Source: Conexibacter sp.
GTDB lineage: Bacteria > Actinomycetota > Thermoleophilia > Solirubrobacterales > Solirubrobacteraceae
Assembly (NCBI GenBank): GCA_025964215.1
Contig: JAOPZG010000342.1
Location: 1-19,767, forward strand
Direction of reading: 5' to 3'
Length of the DNA stretch: 19,767 nucleotides
The notes below the pieces were generated by a model that was given only the letters and a program-made list of their open reading frames with translations, did no database searches and was not told the DNA's origin. Positions 1-7,948 of the stretch are shown here, in pieces. Every line of letters begins with the position of its first letter. The first letter of the stretch is position 1. Position numbers and translations under genes: made by a program.

Positions 1-1529
1 CCGGCGAGGCGCGCGCCCTGGGTCGCGCTGCGTTGGAGCGAGCAACGACGCCCGAGCACTTGGCGATCCTGCACTTGGGTCTGGCCCAGCTGGACCTGGA
101 TGATGATCAGAGGAGCGCTGCCCAGCACGCACGGTCGGCCCTTGCGCTACCCGGGTTGCCGCGAGATCTGCGCCTGAGGCTGAGGATCGTGTTGAGCGTC
201 GGCCTTATGCTCAGCGGCAACGCGGCGAGTGAAGGTCTCGACGAGGCGCTGGTCGAGGGATTGTCCTCTTCGGATCCGGCGACGGAGCGCGCGGCACTGC
301 TGGGCTCGTGCGTCGCGGCATATCTACGCCGGGACTTCGGCGAGGCATTGTCCTACGCCAACCGCGCTCGCGCTACCGGAGCGGGCGCCGAGCCGGCCGC
401 TCAGACTCTGTTCTTCGCCAGCCGCAACGCGGCCGAGCTATGGGGGGCCCGGGTGCGGGCTGTGGTCGGCGAGGTGCACGAGGCGCTTGAGGTGACCGAC
501 GACGGGGTCGATGTCGCACGTCGTGACGGGCGCACGCACGACCTTCGATCGTGGATGGCGACGCGGGCTCGGGCACTTCTGGCCTGCGGTCGCCCGCAGG
601 ACGCCTGCCGAGAGGCCGAGGCGGTTCTCGAGATGCTCGAGGGCGCGGGCGACGCAGGCGGCGTCGCCGAGGCGGCGCGCTACACCATGGGTCGCGCGGC
701 GCTTCATGGCGGTGGTCCGGACGGCGCCCGCGTAGCGTCACGTACGGCCACCGCGCTGATGGCGGCCGACACGCCCGCGGCTCGAAGGGCCGGACGCTGG
801 CTCATGGCGCAGGCGGTCGACGCTCAGGGCGACCAGGGTGCGGCGGTCGAGTTCCTAGACGAGACCCTGTTGGCGCCGGGCGGCGCTCGGGTCGACCACG
901 AGAGCCCCGATGACGCGTTCATCGCCATGCGGATCTTGTCGCGTGCGGGCGCCCTCGATCGCGCCGAGACGGTGGTGGCTGAGTGCGAGCGCCAGGCGCG
1001 CCGAAACCCAGGGTCTCCATGGCTGCAGACAACGGCCAGCCATGCCCGTGCGCTGCTCGTGCGTGACATCTCGGGCCTGCGTGCCTCGATCGACGCCGTC
1101 CCCGACATGCCGAGCCCGCTGCTCGGCGCAGAGGTCCTGGAGGACGCCGCATGGGTCTTCCGCGACGGCGAGCCCGATGAGGCCGTGACGTTCCTCGACC
1201 GTGCGCTCGAGCTTCACCTCGCGGCCGGGGCTGAAGGCGACGCCCACCGAGTCCGGCAGAAGCTGCGCGAGCTTGGCATCCGTCGCCAGCGGGCCAGCCG
1301 GGCGGTCTCCCCGTGGGGGCTGACCGAGGCTGAAGTCGTGGTGGCCGAGCTGATCGCCCGCGGCTGCACCAATCGGGAGGCGGCGCAGCGGCTGTTCCTC
1401 TCGCAGCACACGGTCAGCACCCATCTGCGGCACACCTTCGAGAAGCTCGGAATCCATTCGCGCGTTGAGTTGGCCATGCTGTTCGGCGATCGCGTGGCGA
1501 CCTCCGGCGATCGGCGCCAGGTGGCTTGA
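1..1529 (+). CDS. LuxR-family regulator, C-terminal part (5' end outside window)
   Basis: The reading frame is open to the left edge (first complete codon at position 3), so this is the C-terminal part, about 509 residues, of a larger protein. An internal TTG at 33 is not a credible start, because the residues before it (GEARALGRAALER) align with the paralogue at 3751-6573. The visible part is an alpha-helical, Ala/Leu/Arg-rich TPR-like array, then a C-terminal LuxR helix-turn-helix (LTEAEVVVAELIARG, then NREAAQRLFLSQHTVSTHLR, ending EKLGIHSRVELAML). In this family an N-terminal AAA ATPase normally precedes the TPR array; it would lie outside the window. Role: DNA-binding transcription regulator whose ligand or partner is unknown. 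It converges with the next gene across a 33-bp gap holding a hairpin. The HTH assignment is firm; the regulon is unknown. Confidence 0.85.
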   Translation, partial: GEARALGRAALERATTPEHLAILHLGLAQLDLDDDQRSAAQHARSALALPGLPRDLRLRLRIVLSVGLMLSGNAASEGLDEALVEGLSSSDPATERAALLGSCVAAYLRRDFGEALSYANRARATGAGAEPAAQTLFFASRNAAELWGARVRAVVGEVHEALEVTDDGVDVARRDGRTHDLRSWMATRARALLACGRPQDACREAEAVLEMLEGAGDAGGVAEAARYTMGRAALHGGGPDGARVASRTATALMAADTPAARRAGRWLMAQAVDAQGDQGAAVEFLDETLLAPGGARVDHESPDDAFIAMRILSRAGALDRAETVVAECERQARRNPGSPWLQTTASHARALLVRDISGLRASIDAVPDMPSPLLGAEVLEDAAWVFRDGEPDEAVTFLDRALELHLAAGAEGDAHRVRQKLRELGIRRQRASRAVSPWGLTEAEVVVAELIARGCTNREAAQRLFLSQHTVSTHLRHTFEKLGIHSRVELAMLFGDRVATSGDRRQVA

Positions 1530-1530
1530 C

Positions 1531-1548
1531 CAGCCGCGCGGCCGGCTG
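1531..1548. terminator. GC-rich hairpin between convergent LuxR genes, possible terminator
   Basis: CAGCCG, six bases, then CGGCTG forms a perfect 6-bp stem. It starts one base after the stop codon of the + strand LuxR gene and lies 14 bp from the stop of the convergent one. There is no T-run on either side, so intrinsic termination is uncertain. Its position fits a bidirectional termination or mRNA-end hairpin. Confidence 0.4.
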
Positions 1549-1562
1549 CGGACGCTGAGTGG

Positions 1563-3686
1563 TTACTGTGCCGCGGCGATGTGCCGCGAGTACGACGCCG
1601 CGAGCTCGGCGCGGGAGTCGATCTCGAGCTTGTTGAGCGCTCGGCGAAGATGCGCGCTGATGGACTGCGTCGAGAGCGCGAGCTGCTCGCCCGCTTCGCG
1701 GTCGGTCGCGCCGTCGGCCACGAGGCGCACCACCGCCAGCTCTGACGCGGTCAGCGACGCCCACACGACCGCGGGCCCGCTGGGCGCCGATTGCAGCCGA
1801 CGGACACCAAGGTCGCGGAGCCGTCGCTCCAGGCGCAGCGCGTCGTGCCGCGCGCCAGCAGCGTCATACCACCTCACCGCTTGGTCGAGCTGGGCGATAG
1901 CTTCTGCACGGTGCCCGTCAATCAGAATTTCTGCGCAATCTTCGAGCACTTGTGACCGGGCCACCGGGCCTGGGAACACTTCGATAACGGTCACCGACCG
2001 CCGCATCGCGTCGCCGTCGCAATCCAGCAGCCCTTGTGCGTGGCGAGCAATCTCGAGCGCCAGCGGGAGGTCGGGGTTGAGGTCCGCGCGACGGCGGATC
2101 TCATGCATCACGCCGGCGGCGTGGTCGTGGCGCCCGGCGCGAATGGCCATGCGCATGAGGACGAGCACGTCGCACGCGTCCTGAGGCGTGGAGAAGATCG
2201 GCGCCGGCGTCCCGAGGGCCGCGAAGGTCTCTTCCAGGAGGTCCATCGCCCGGTCGACGTCACCCTCGGCGTCAGCCACCAGAGCGGCCGTCCACGCGCC
2301 GCTGCGCTTCATCGTCGTCGCATCTTGGCTTGTCATCCAGTCGGCAAGCGATGCCGCCGTACGAAGCGCGTTCGGTTCGCCCGTGCGCAACGCAACGCTG
2401 GCCAGCGTGTAGGCGGAGCTGTTGCGGGCCGGCTTGCCGAGCCCCAGAGTGTCGACGGTCTCCAGCACAGCTTCCGCCTCAGCGCGAGCGTCGGCCAGGC
2501 GACCCGCAGACAACAGGACCCGGGCACGACACATCGACCACCACCGTGTGTCGGGGTCGCGGGACTCACGCTGCGCAGTGGCCAGGGCGGCGTCGACGAT
2601 GGCCAGGGCCTCGTCCGTCTGCCCGATCGCCGCGCGCACCCATGCCGTCCAGATGTCCGGCCAGAGGCGGTGAGGTCCGGGCCCGAGAGTTGAGGCGAGC
2701 CCTGCCGCTCCGTCGGCTTGCGCGACCGCTTCGCCGTAGCGCTGGCGGTGGAAGGCCACCGTCGAGGCGTTGTTCAACGCCAAGACCTCAGCCATGCGGT
2801 CACCGGCGGCACGGGCGGCCGACAGGTCATCGTCGACCGCCGCCGCGGCGCCGGCGAAGTCGCCCTCCAGCAGGGCGCCGAAGGTGCGCATGATTCGCAG
2901 GTGCAGCCGAACCGGTGGCGAGGCACCCGAAAGCTCCAGTGCGCGATCGCACTGCGCCGCAACCTCTGTCAGTGCGAACTGGGCGCACACCAGCGCGAGG
3001 TGGAGGCGGAAGGTCGCTTCGACGTCTTCATCGACGAGCCCGTCGAGGCCCGTGTCGGCGAGCGCTCGGGCCTCCGCGAGCCGTCCGGCCTGGAACAGCA
3101 GGGTGATGCACTCCATCACCATCGACGCCCGATCGGGGTCCTGGGGAGGGCTGATCTCGAGCGCGCGCCGGATGAGCGTTGCGGCAGTAGCAGGCGCTGT
3201 CGCGGCGAGCTCCGCTGCGGCTCGGCGCAGGACGTCCATGGCCATCCTGTCGCCCGGCCCTGCGGTGTCGAGCAGAAGCATCGCCACCTGCGCCGCCGGA
3301 ACGCCTTGCTCCGTCATCATCGCCGCCGCACGACGTCGTAGGTTGCGCCGTCGCGGCGCAGGGACGGTCTCGCTGACGGCATCCCGGATGAGATCGTGGC
3401 GGAACGCCAGGGCGCCGTGACGCTCGACGAGCAGCTCGGCATCGACGGCGTCCAGCAGCGCCAGTCGGGCGGACGTCGTCGAGCGGTCGAGCACGCCGGC
3501 CAGGATGTCTGCGCTGATGTGAGGCGCGAGCACGGATGCCGCCTCGACCGCTTCTCGCGCGCGCGATGAAAGAAGCGCGAGACGGGCGCCGACAGAGCTG
3601 CGGAACTCGGCAGACATACGTGGCGGCGTTGCCTTCGGCGCGGGGGTCACGAGCGGCACGATCGCAGGCCCTCGACCAGCGCCCAT
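1563..3686 (-). CDS. ATPase-less LuxR-family regulator (TPR-like array plus LuxR HTH)
   Basis: 707 residues. It is a paralogue of the 940-residue regulator just upstream (3751-6573) but begins where that protein's ATPase module ends: PPRMSAEFR (about residue 21) aligns with LPRRFR (about residue 245) there. Walker A and B are therefore absent. What remains is the winged-helix-like segment (GALAFRHDLIRDAVSE), a long TPR-like array and a C-terminal LuxR HTH (LTASELAVVRLVADGATDRE to IDSRAELAAS). The frame stays open upstream to 4250, but that stretch is antisense-frame noise over the neighbouring gene. The ATG at 3686 has AGGA 7 nt upstream (3694-3697), so I chose it. The 64-bp gap to the upstream gene suggests co-transcription. 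It could be a working ATP-independent regulator or a decaying copy; the clean RBS and intact frame favour the former. Confidence 0.85.
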   Translation of the reverse strand: MGAGRGPAIVPLVTPAPKATPPRMSAEFRSSVGARLALLSSRAREAVEAASVLAPHISADILAGVLDRSTTSARLALLDAVDAELLVERHGALAFRHDLIRDAVSETVPAPRRRNLRRRAAAMMTEQGVPAAQVAMLLLDTAGPGDRMAMDVLRRAAAELAATAPATAATLIRRALEISPPQDPDRASMVMECITLLFQAGRLAEARALADTGLDGLVDEDVEATFRLHLALVCAQFALTEVAAQCDRALELSGASPPVRLHLRIMRTFGALLEGDFAGAAAAVDDDLSAARAAGDRMAEVLALNNASTVAFHRQRYGEAVAQADGAAGLASTLGPGPHRLWPDIWTAWVRAAIGQTDEALAIVDAALATAQRESRDPDTRWWSMCRARVLLSAGRLADARAEAEAVLETVDTLGLGKPARNSSAYTLASVALRTGEPNALRTAASLADWMTSQDATTMKRSGAWTAALVADAEGDVDRAMDLLEETFAALGTPAPIFSTPQDACDVLVLMRMAIRAGRHDHAAGVMHEIRRRADLNPDLPLALEIARHAQGLLDCDGDAMRRSVTVIEVFPGPVARSQVLEDCAEILIDGHRAEAIAQLDQAVRWYDAAGARHDALRLERRLRDLGVRRLQSAPSGPAVVWASLTASELAVVRLVADGATDREAGEQLALSTQSISAHLRRALNKLEIDSRAELAASYSRHIAAAQ

Positions 3687-3693
3687 CCCATGA

Positions 3694-3697
3694 TCCT
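3694..3697 (-). promoter_or_regulatory. Ribosome binding site deciding the start of the ATPase-less LuxR gene
   Basis: Read on the - strand this is AGGA with a 7-nt spacer to the ATG at 3686. It is the only well-spaced Shine-Dalgarno motif I found near the point where homology to the family begins. The next in-frame ATG (3617) has none. Confidence 0.55.
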
Positions 3698-3750
3698 GCG
3701 ATCTTCTGGTCCCAGCGTCGGCGGGCTGCCCGTGGGCCGCGACTGAGTCG

Positions 3751-6573
3751 CTAGGCCGCCGGGTCGGCGTCCGACGCGTCGTCCGCGTCGCGTTGGAGCC
3801 AGAGCACGGCGAGTTCAACTCGGGACCGGATGCCGAGCTTCTCGAAGGCATGACGCAGATGCGAGCTGACGGTGTGAGGGGAGAGGTACAGGCGCTCGGC
3901 CGTCTGCCGGTTGGTGGCGCCCTCGGCGACGACTTCGACGACGGCGAGTTCTGCGTCGGTGAGCGCGTTCCAACCCTTGAGCGGGCCGGCGGTCTGTGGC
4001 CGCGGGCGCCGGACGCCGAGGTCGCGCAGCGCGCGCCGCACCCGCGCTGAGTCGTGGGCGGCTCCGGCCGTGTCATAGCGCTGGTGTGCGGCGTCGAACT
4101 GGGCGATTGCCTCCTCACGGTTGTGAGGGGCCAGTACCGTCGCCGCGTCTTCGAGGATCCGGGCTTGGCCGATGGGGCTCGGATGGTGTCCGACCGATTC
4201 GACCGAAGCACGCATCGCGCCGGGGTCCTGCTCGAGCAGGCCGCGGCCATGGTTCGCCTGGAGGGTCTGCAGCGCGAAGCCGGGGTTCGCGGAGGCGCGG
4301 CGCTCGAGCTCGACGACGGCGAGCCGGGCCACGTCCGCCCGTCCGGCGCGCAGCGCTATCCGCAGCAGCGTGAGAACGTCGCCGTAGTCCTGGGGCGAGA
4401 CAAAGGCAGGCTCAGCGTGGCCGAGGTCGGCCACCGTCTCGGCCAACAGGTCGATGGCCTCGGCGGGCCGTCCGGCGGCGTCGGCTAGGAGAGCCTCGAT
4501 CCAGATGCCGCTGCGCTGGAGGTTGGGCGAGTCGTCGGCGCGCATGCCGGCGGCGTCGCGGGCCGCGACGCGCAGAGCGGCCTGATCGCCGGTGTAGAGC
4601 GCGACTGCAGCGAGGACGTAGCGAGCGTTCTTGGTCGCCGATTGCCCTCCGTCGAGATCGTCGAACAACTCGAGGACCGTCTCAGCATCGGCGCGCGCGT
4701 CAGACAGGCGGCCCGCCGACAAGAGGGTCCGGCAGCGGCTGCTGAGCCACCACCGCGTGTCGGCGACGCGACCCTCGCGCTGGGCGGTACGCAGGCCTGC
4801 TTCGAGTCGTGGGAGCGCCTCGTCGATCTGCCCGATGAGGCCGCGCAGCCATGAGCCCCACATGTCGGCGGCGGTGCCCCCCGGCGCGAGCAGCCGCTGG
4901 CCGTCGCGTTCGTCGGCCACGAGGGAGAGGCGCGCCTCGGCGTAGTCGAGCGCATCCTGGTAGCGGTGGCGGTAGAAACTCGCCAGCGACCAGTTGTAGA
5001 GGGCGGCGCGCTCGGCGCCGACGTCGCCGGCGTCACGCGCCGCGGCCAGGTCGTCCTCGACCGCGGCGAGGCCGTCTTCGATGTCGCCGTTGAGCAGGCA
5101 TCCCAGGGTGAGCACGAGCCGCAGCTGGAGCCGCAGCGAGGGCGGCACGTCGGCAAGGGCGAGGGCCAGACGGCACTGGCGCCCGACGTCGGCCAGGGAG
5201 GATTGCACGCAGATCTGGCCCAGGCGCAGTCGAACGCGCGCCTCATGCTCCGGGCTCAGCAGGCCGCGCAGCGCGGAGTCGGCGAATGCCCGGGCCTCGG
5301 AGCTGCGGCCGGCCATGAACAGCAGCGGGATCGTGTCAGCCATGAGCCCCGGCCGTTCAGGGTCCTCGGCGGGCGCGAGCTCCAGCGCCCGGCTCGCCAG
5401 CGTGGCGGCCATGGCCGGAGCCGTGGCCGAGAGATCCACGGCGGCTTGGCGCAGGACACCGACCGCTGCGCGATCGCCCGGTTCGGCGACGTCGGCCAAC
5501 AGCACGGCGATCTCCGTCGCCGGCGCGCCGTACTCCATGAGTAGCCGTACAGCGCGGCGGCGGACCGCAGTGCGCAGGCCGGGTGGGAACTCCGCGTCGA
5601 CGGCCTCGCGGACGAGATCGTGGCGAAAGCTCAGCGCGCCGGCGTGCTCGACGAGTAGGCCGGCCGCGAGCGCCTCCTGCAAGGGGGCACGCAGCGTGAG
5701 CACAGAACGTTCGAGGACGAGCGCCACCTGCTCGATCGAGAACTGTCGTCCGAGCACCGAGGCCATCTGGATCAACTCGCGGGCGCCGTCGGAGAGATCG
5801 AGCACCCGCTGGACGACGGTGTCGCGAAAACGCCGCGGCAGCCGGTGGTCGACCAGGCTGGCGCGGCCGTCTTCGACGATGACCTGACCCTCGTCGCGTA
5901 GGCCGCGGAGCAACTCGATGAGCAGGAACGGGCTCGTCTCGATGTCGCGGGTCAGGCTCATGATCTCGTCGTCAGCGACGCCGCCCAGCACGTCGGCGGC
6001 GACTTCGGCGACGGCGCCCGGGTCCAGCGCACCAAGCGCCAGCGTCTGGGCGCCGGACGCTTGGAGGTGGCCGACGGTGACGTCCTCGCCGCCGGGACGG
6101 ACGGCCAGCAGCCAGAGGATCGCGTGCGTAGCGAGGCGGCCGGGCAGCGTGCGCAGTGCCAGCTTCGTGGCGGCGTCAGCCCATTGGACGTCGTCGACGA
6201 CCATGACGAGCGGACGTTGCAGCGCCGCCTGCTCAAGACGGTCCTGCAGCTCCTGCATCAGCCAGAAGCGATGGTCGGGCAGCCCGGCAATGGACCGCAA
6301 CGTGGTGCCGTCCAACAACGGCTCAGCCGCGTTGAGCAGCGCGTCGAGCAGGGGGCTATAGGGCATCATCTCTGCCGCTGGATCGCCGGCGCCGTGGAAA
6401 ACGGGCACCCCCGCCCCTGCGGCCAGTTCCGTCGCCCGGGCCAGCAGGCTGGTCTTGCCGGCGCCCGGGCCTCCCGCGACGAGGATCACCGACCCACGCC
6501 CGTCCGCAAGGTCGGCCAGGCCCTGCTCGACGGCGCGGAGCTCGAGCTCGCGGCCTCGCAGTTGCGCGACCAT
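3751..6573 (-). CDS. Full-length AAA ATPase/TPR/LuxR transcription regulator
   Basis: 940 residues from the ATG at 6573 (MVAQLRGRELEL). Domains in order: AAA/NACHT-like ATPase with Walker A GGPGAGKT (34-41) and Walker B VMVVDDVQWAD (123-133); a winged-helix-like segment (GALSFRHDLVREAVD); a long TPR-like helical array; and a C-terminal LuxR HTH (LTDAELAVVEVVAEGATNRQ to GIRSRVELAVL). The organisation matches the MalT/LAL-like group of large ATP-dependent LuxR regulators, in which ligand and ATP binding control DNA binding. The frame stays open to 7011, but the extra N-terminal residues are Arg-rich noise antisense to the neighbouring gene. The RBS is weak (GGTGG, 4-nt spacer), so the start rests on family alignment. 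It lies 128 bp after the flavoprotein gene and 64 bp before its truncated paralogue. Its effector is unknown; control of the adjacent transporter-dehalogenase genes is a reasonable guess. Confidence 0.9.
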   Translation of the reverse strand: MVAQLRGRELELRAVEQGLADLADGRGSVILVAGGPGAGKTSLLARATELAAGAGVPVFHGAGDPAAEMMPYSPLLDALLNAAEPLLDGTTLRSIAGLPDHRFWLMQELQDRLEQAALQRPLVMVVDDVQWADAATKLALRTLPGRLATHAILWLLAVRPGGEDVTVGHLQASGAQTLALGALDPGAVAEVAADVLGGVADDEIMSLTRDIETSPFLLIELLRGLRDEGQVIVEDGRASLVDHRLPRRFRDTVVQRVLDLSDGARELIQMASVLGRQFSIEQVALVLERSVLTLRAPLQEALAAGLLVEHAGALSFRHDLVREAVDAEFPPGLRTAVRRRAVRLLMEYGAPATEIAVLLADVAEPGDRAAVGVLRQAAVDLSATAPAMAATLASRALELAPAEDPERPGLMADTIPLLFMAGRSSEARAFADSALRGLLSPEHEARVRLRLGQICVQSSLADVGRQCRLALALADVPPSLRLQLRLVLTLGCLLNGDIEDGLAAVEDDLAAARDAGDVGAERAALYNWSLASFYRHRYQDALDYAEARLSLVADERDGQRLLAPGGTAADMWGSWLRGLIGQIDEALPRLEAGLRTAQREGRVADTRWWLSSRCRTLLSAGRLSDARADAETVLELFDDLDGGQSATKNARYVLAAVALYTGDQAALRVAARDAAGMRADDSPNLQRSGIWIEALLADAAGRPAEAIDLLAETVADLGHAEPAFVSPQDYGDVLTLLRIALRAGRADVARLAVVELERRASANPGFALQTLQANHGRGLLEQDPGAMRASVESVGHHPSPIGQARILEDAATVLAPHNREEAIAQFDAAHQRYDTAGAAHDSARVRRALRDLGVRRPRPQTAGPLKGWNALTDAELAVVEVVAEGATNRQTAERLYLSPHTVSSHLRHAFEKLGIRSRVELAVLWLQRDADDASDADPAA

Positions 6574-6630
6574 GGCGCCACCGTAACCGGCCGCGCTGGT
6601 CGCAATGAGGGCCTGCGACGAAACGTTCGC

Positions 6631-6647
6631 CCGTGAGGGCGTCACGG
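6631..6647. repeat. Inverted repeat upstream of the full-length LuxR gene
   Basis: CCGTGA-GGGCG-TCACGG is a perfect 6-5-6 inverted repeat in the 128-bp gap between the flavoprotein gene and the LuxR gene, about 60 bp before the latter's ATG. An overlapping alternative stem, CGCCC-GTGA-GGGCG, spans 6628-6641. There is no T-run. It could be an operator or an mRNA hairpin. Confidence 0.4.
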
Positions 6648-6701
6648 ACGGTGCCCGTCGAAGGTCCTGGCCGCCGGCCTGGCGGGGTGGCACTCCTTGC
6701 A

Positions 6702-7277
6702 TCAGGCGTCCACCTGGGCGTGCACCGCGTCGAGCTCGGCGATGGTGAAGCGCTGGGTGATGTGCTGAGGGCAGTTCCAATCGTAGGCTTCGACGGCGAC
6801 GAGCACGGCGCGCTCGACGTCGGCGTCGTAGTCGGCGACCGCGAGGCGCCGAGCAAGATCGGGGTCGTCCTGGACCTCGATCACGCTCGCTCGGCCGAAC
6901 AGCTTGAGCCGACGTCGGTGGGCGTAGTCCATGAAGAACAGGGCGACCCGATCGTCGCCGGCGACGTTGCCGGTGCTGATGTACTGGAGGTTGCCGCGGA
7001 AGTCGGCCCATGCGAGCGTGTGGTCGTCCAGCACTCGGACGAACCCCGCGGGTCCGCCGCGGAACTGCACGTACGGCCAGCCGGTCTCACTCACCGTGGC
7101 CAGGTAGAAGCCGTCGCGCTCGGCGAGAAACGCCAGTTCGGTCGCGGTCAGCGCGTCAGACCCCGGCGCGCGGCCGGCGCGGGCCTCGCCGCGCGCGTAG
7201 ATCGCCCGGCTGCCGTAGTGCGTCTGGGCGTCGCGCACGCGCTCGGTGAACGCGATGTTGCCGTAGTGCCTGCTCAT
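6702..7277 (-). CDS. Pyridoxamine 5'-phosphate oxidase-family flavoprotein
   Basis: 191 residues. The ATG at 7277 (MSRHYGNIAFTERV) has AAAGGA with a 6-nt spacer (7284-7289); an upstream in-frame start at 7304 lacks support. The split-barrel FMN-binding fold is suggested by FYLATVSETGWPYVQFRGGP near residues 57-76, then LAWADFRGNLQYISTGN, then VALFFMDYAHRRRLKLFGRA. The C-terminal NCPQHITQRF motif is typical of an uncharacterised pyridoxamine-oxidase-like subfamily. Such proteins bind FMN, F420 or haem and often act in redox or detoxification reactions; true PLP synthesis (PdxH) is unlikely. It follows the DUF1348 gene by 60 bp and precedes the LuxR gene, all on one strand, so it is probably in the same transcription unit. 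The substrate is unknown. Confidence 0.85.
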   Translation of the reverse strand: MSRHYGNIAFTERVRDAQTHYGSRAIYARGEARAGRAPGSDALTATELAFLAERDGFYLATVSETGWPYVQFRGGPAGFVRVLDDHTLAWADFRGNLQYISTGNVAGDDRVALFFMDYAHRRRLKLFGRASVIEVQDDPDLARRLAVADYDADVERAVLVAVEAYDWNCPQHITQRFTIAELDAVHAQVDA

Positions 7278-7283
7278 CTTGGG

Positions 7284-7289
7284 TCCTTT
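7284..7289 (-). promoter_or_regulatory. Strong ribosome binding site of the flavoprotein gene
   Basis: Read on the - strand this is AAAGGA with a 6-nt spacer to the ATG at 7277. It settles the start against the longer open frame. Confidence 0.65.
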
Positions 7290-7337
7290 CGGCCGCCGCC
7301 CCACGGGCGATGGGCGCCCTCTGCCTGGAGGTCGTCG

Positions 7338-7829
7338 CTAGTGGCCGAGGTCGGTCAGGCCCGGATGGTCGTCGGGGCGGCGCCCGAGCGGCCAGAACAT
7401 CGACCGATCACCGGCCGCGATCGGGAGGTCGTTGATGCAGGCCAGGCGTCTGACCATGAGGCCGTCGTCGCCGAACTCCCAGTTCTCGTTGCCGTAGGAC
7501 CGAAACCAGGTACCGGAGTCATCGTGCGATTCGTAGGCGAAGCGGACGGCGATGCGGTGGGACGTGAAGGCCCATAGCTCCTTGATCAGCCGGTAGTCGA
7601 GCTCCCGGCTCCATTTCCGTTCGAGGAACGTGACGATCGCCGCTCGCCCGACGACGAACTCCGCTCGGTTACGCCACTGTGAATCAGGGCTGTAGGCCAT
7701 CGAAACGCGGTCGGGATCGCGGGAGTTCCACCCGTCCTCCGCCAGCCGCACCTTCTGGCGGGCCGATGCTTCGGTGAAGGGCGGCAGCGGCGGTCGCTGC
7801 TCGGTCGGCGAGCTGGGCGTCGGGTTCAT
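7338..7829 (-). CDS. DUF1348/NTF2-like protein
   Basis: 163 residues. It matches the DUF1348 group of NTF2-like (SnoaL-like) small alpha+beta barrel proteins, with [20 protein letters not shown] near the N-terminus, then [55 protein letters not shown] and the C-terminal [15 protein letters not shown]. The biochemical function of this family is unproven; the fold usually forms a ligand pocket. The ATG at 7829 (MNPTPSS) matches the usual family start and has a purine-rich GAAAGA about 8 nt upstream. An alternative ATG at 7952 overlaps the hydrolase stop codon (ATGA) but adds 41 low-complexity residues outside the family. It lies between the dehalogenase-type hydrolase and the flavoprotein, which suggests a shared metabolic or stress role. 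Confidence 0.88.
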   Translation of the reverse strand: MNPTPSSPTEQRPPLPPFTEASARQKVRLAEDGWNSRDPDRVSMAYSPDSQWRNRAEFVVGRAAIVTFLERKWSRELDYRLIKELWAFTSHRIAVRFAYESHDDSGTWFRSYGNENWEFGDDGLMVRRLACINDLPIAAGDRSMFWPLGRRPDDHPGLTDLGH

Positions 7830-7948
7830 GATCGGTATCTTTCTTTCTTGATGCGGTGGAGGATGTTCCGCATCACTGGATGAACGTGCGCATGAGCATG
7901 CGCTGAGGAGCGGTGAGCGTCGGGCGGGTTCCGACATGGTGGTGGACC

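Noticed and set aside
855..1457. Antisense open frame of 200 residues over the first LuxR gene
   Set aside because: Shadow of the LuxR HTH region with no recognisable motif or RBS.
3687..4250. Open frame extending the ATPase-less LuxR gene upstream into the neighbour
   Set aside because: It lies inside the C-terminal coding region of the full-length LuxR gene, its residues are Arg/Ser/Pro-rich noise, and homology plus RBS place the start at 3686.
6574..7011. Open frame extending the full-length LuxR gene into the flavoprotein gene
   Set aside because: Arg-rich sequence in a wrong frame of the flavoprotein gene; the family-like N-terminus begins at MVAQLRGRELE (6573).
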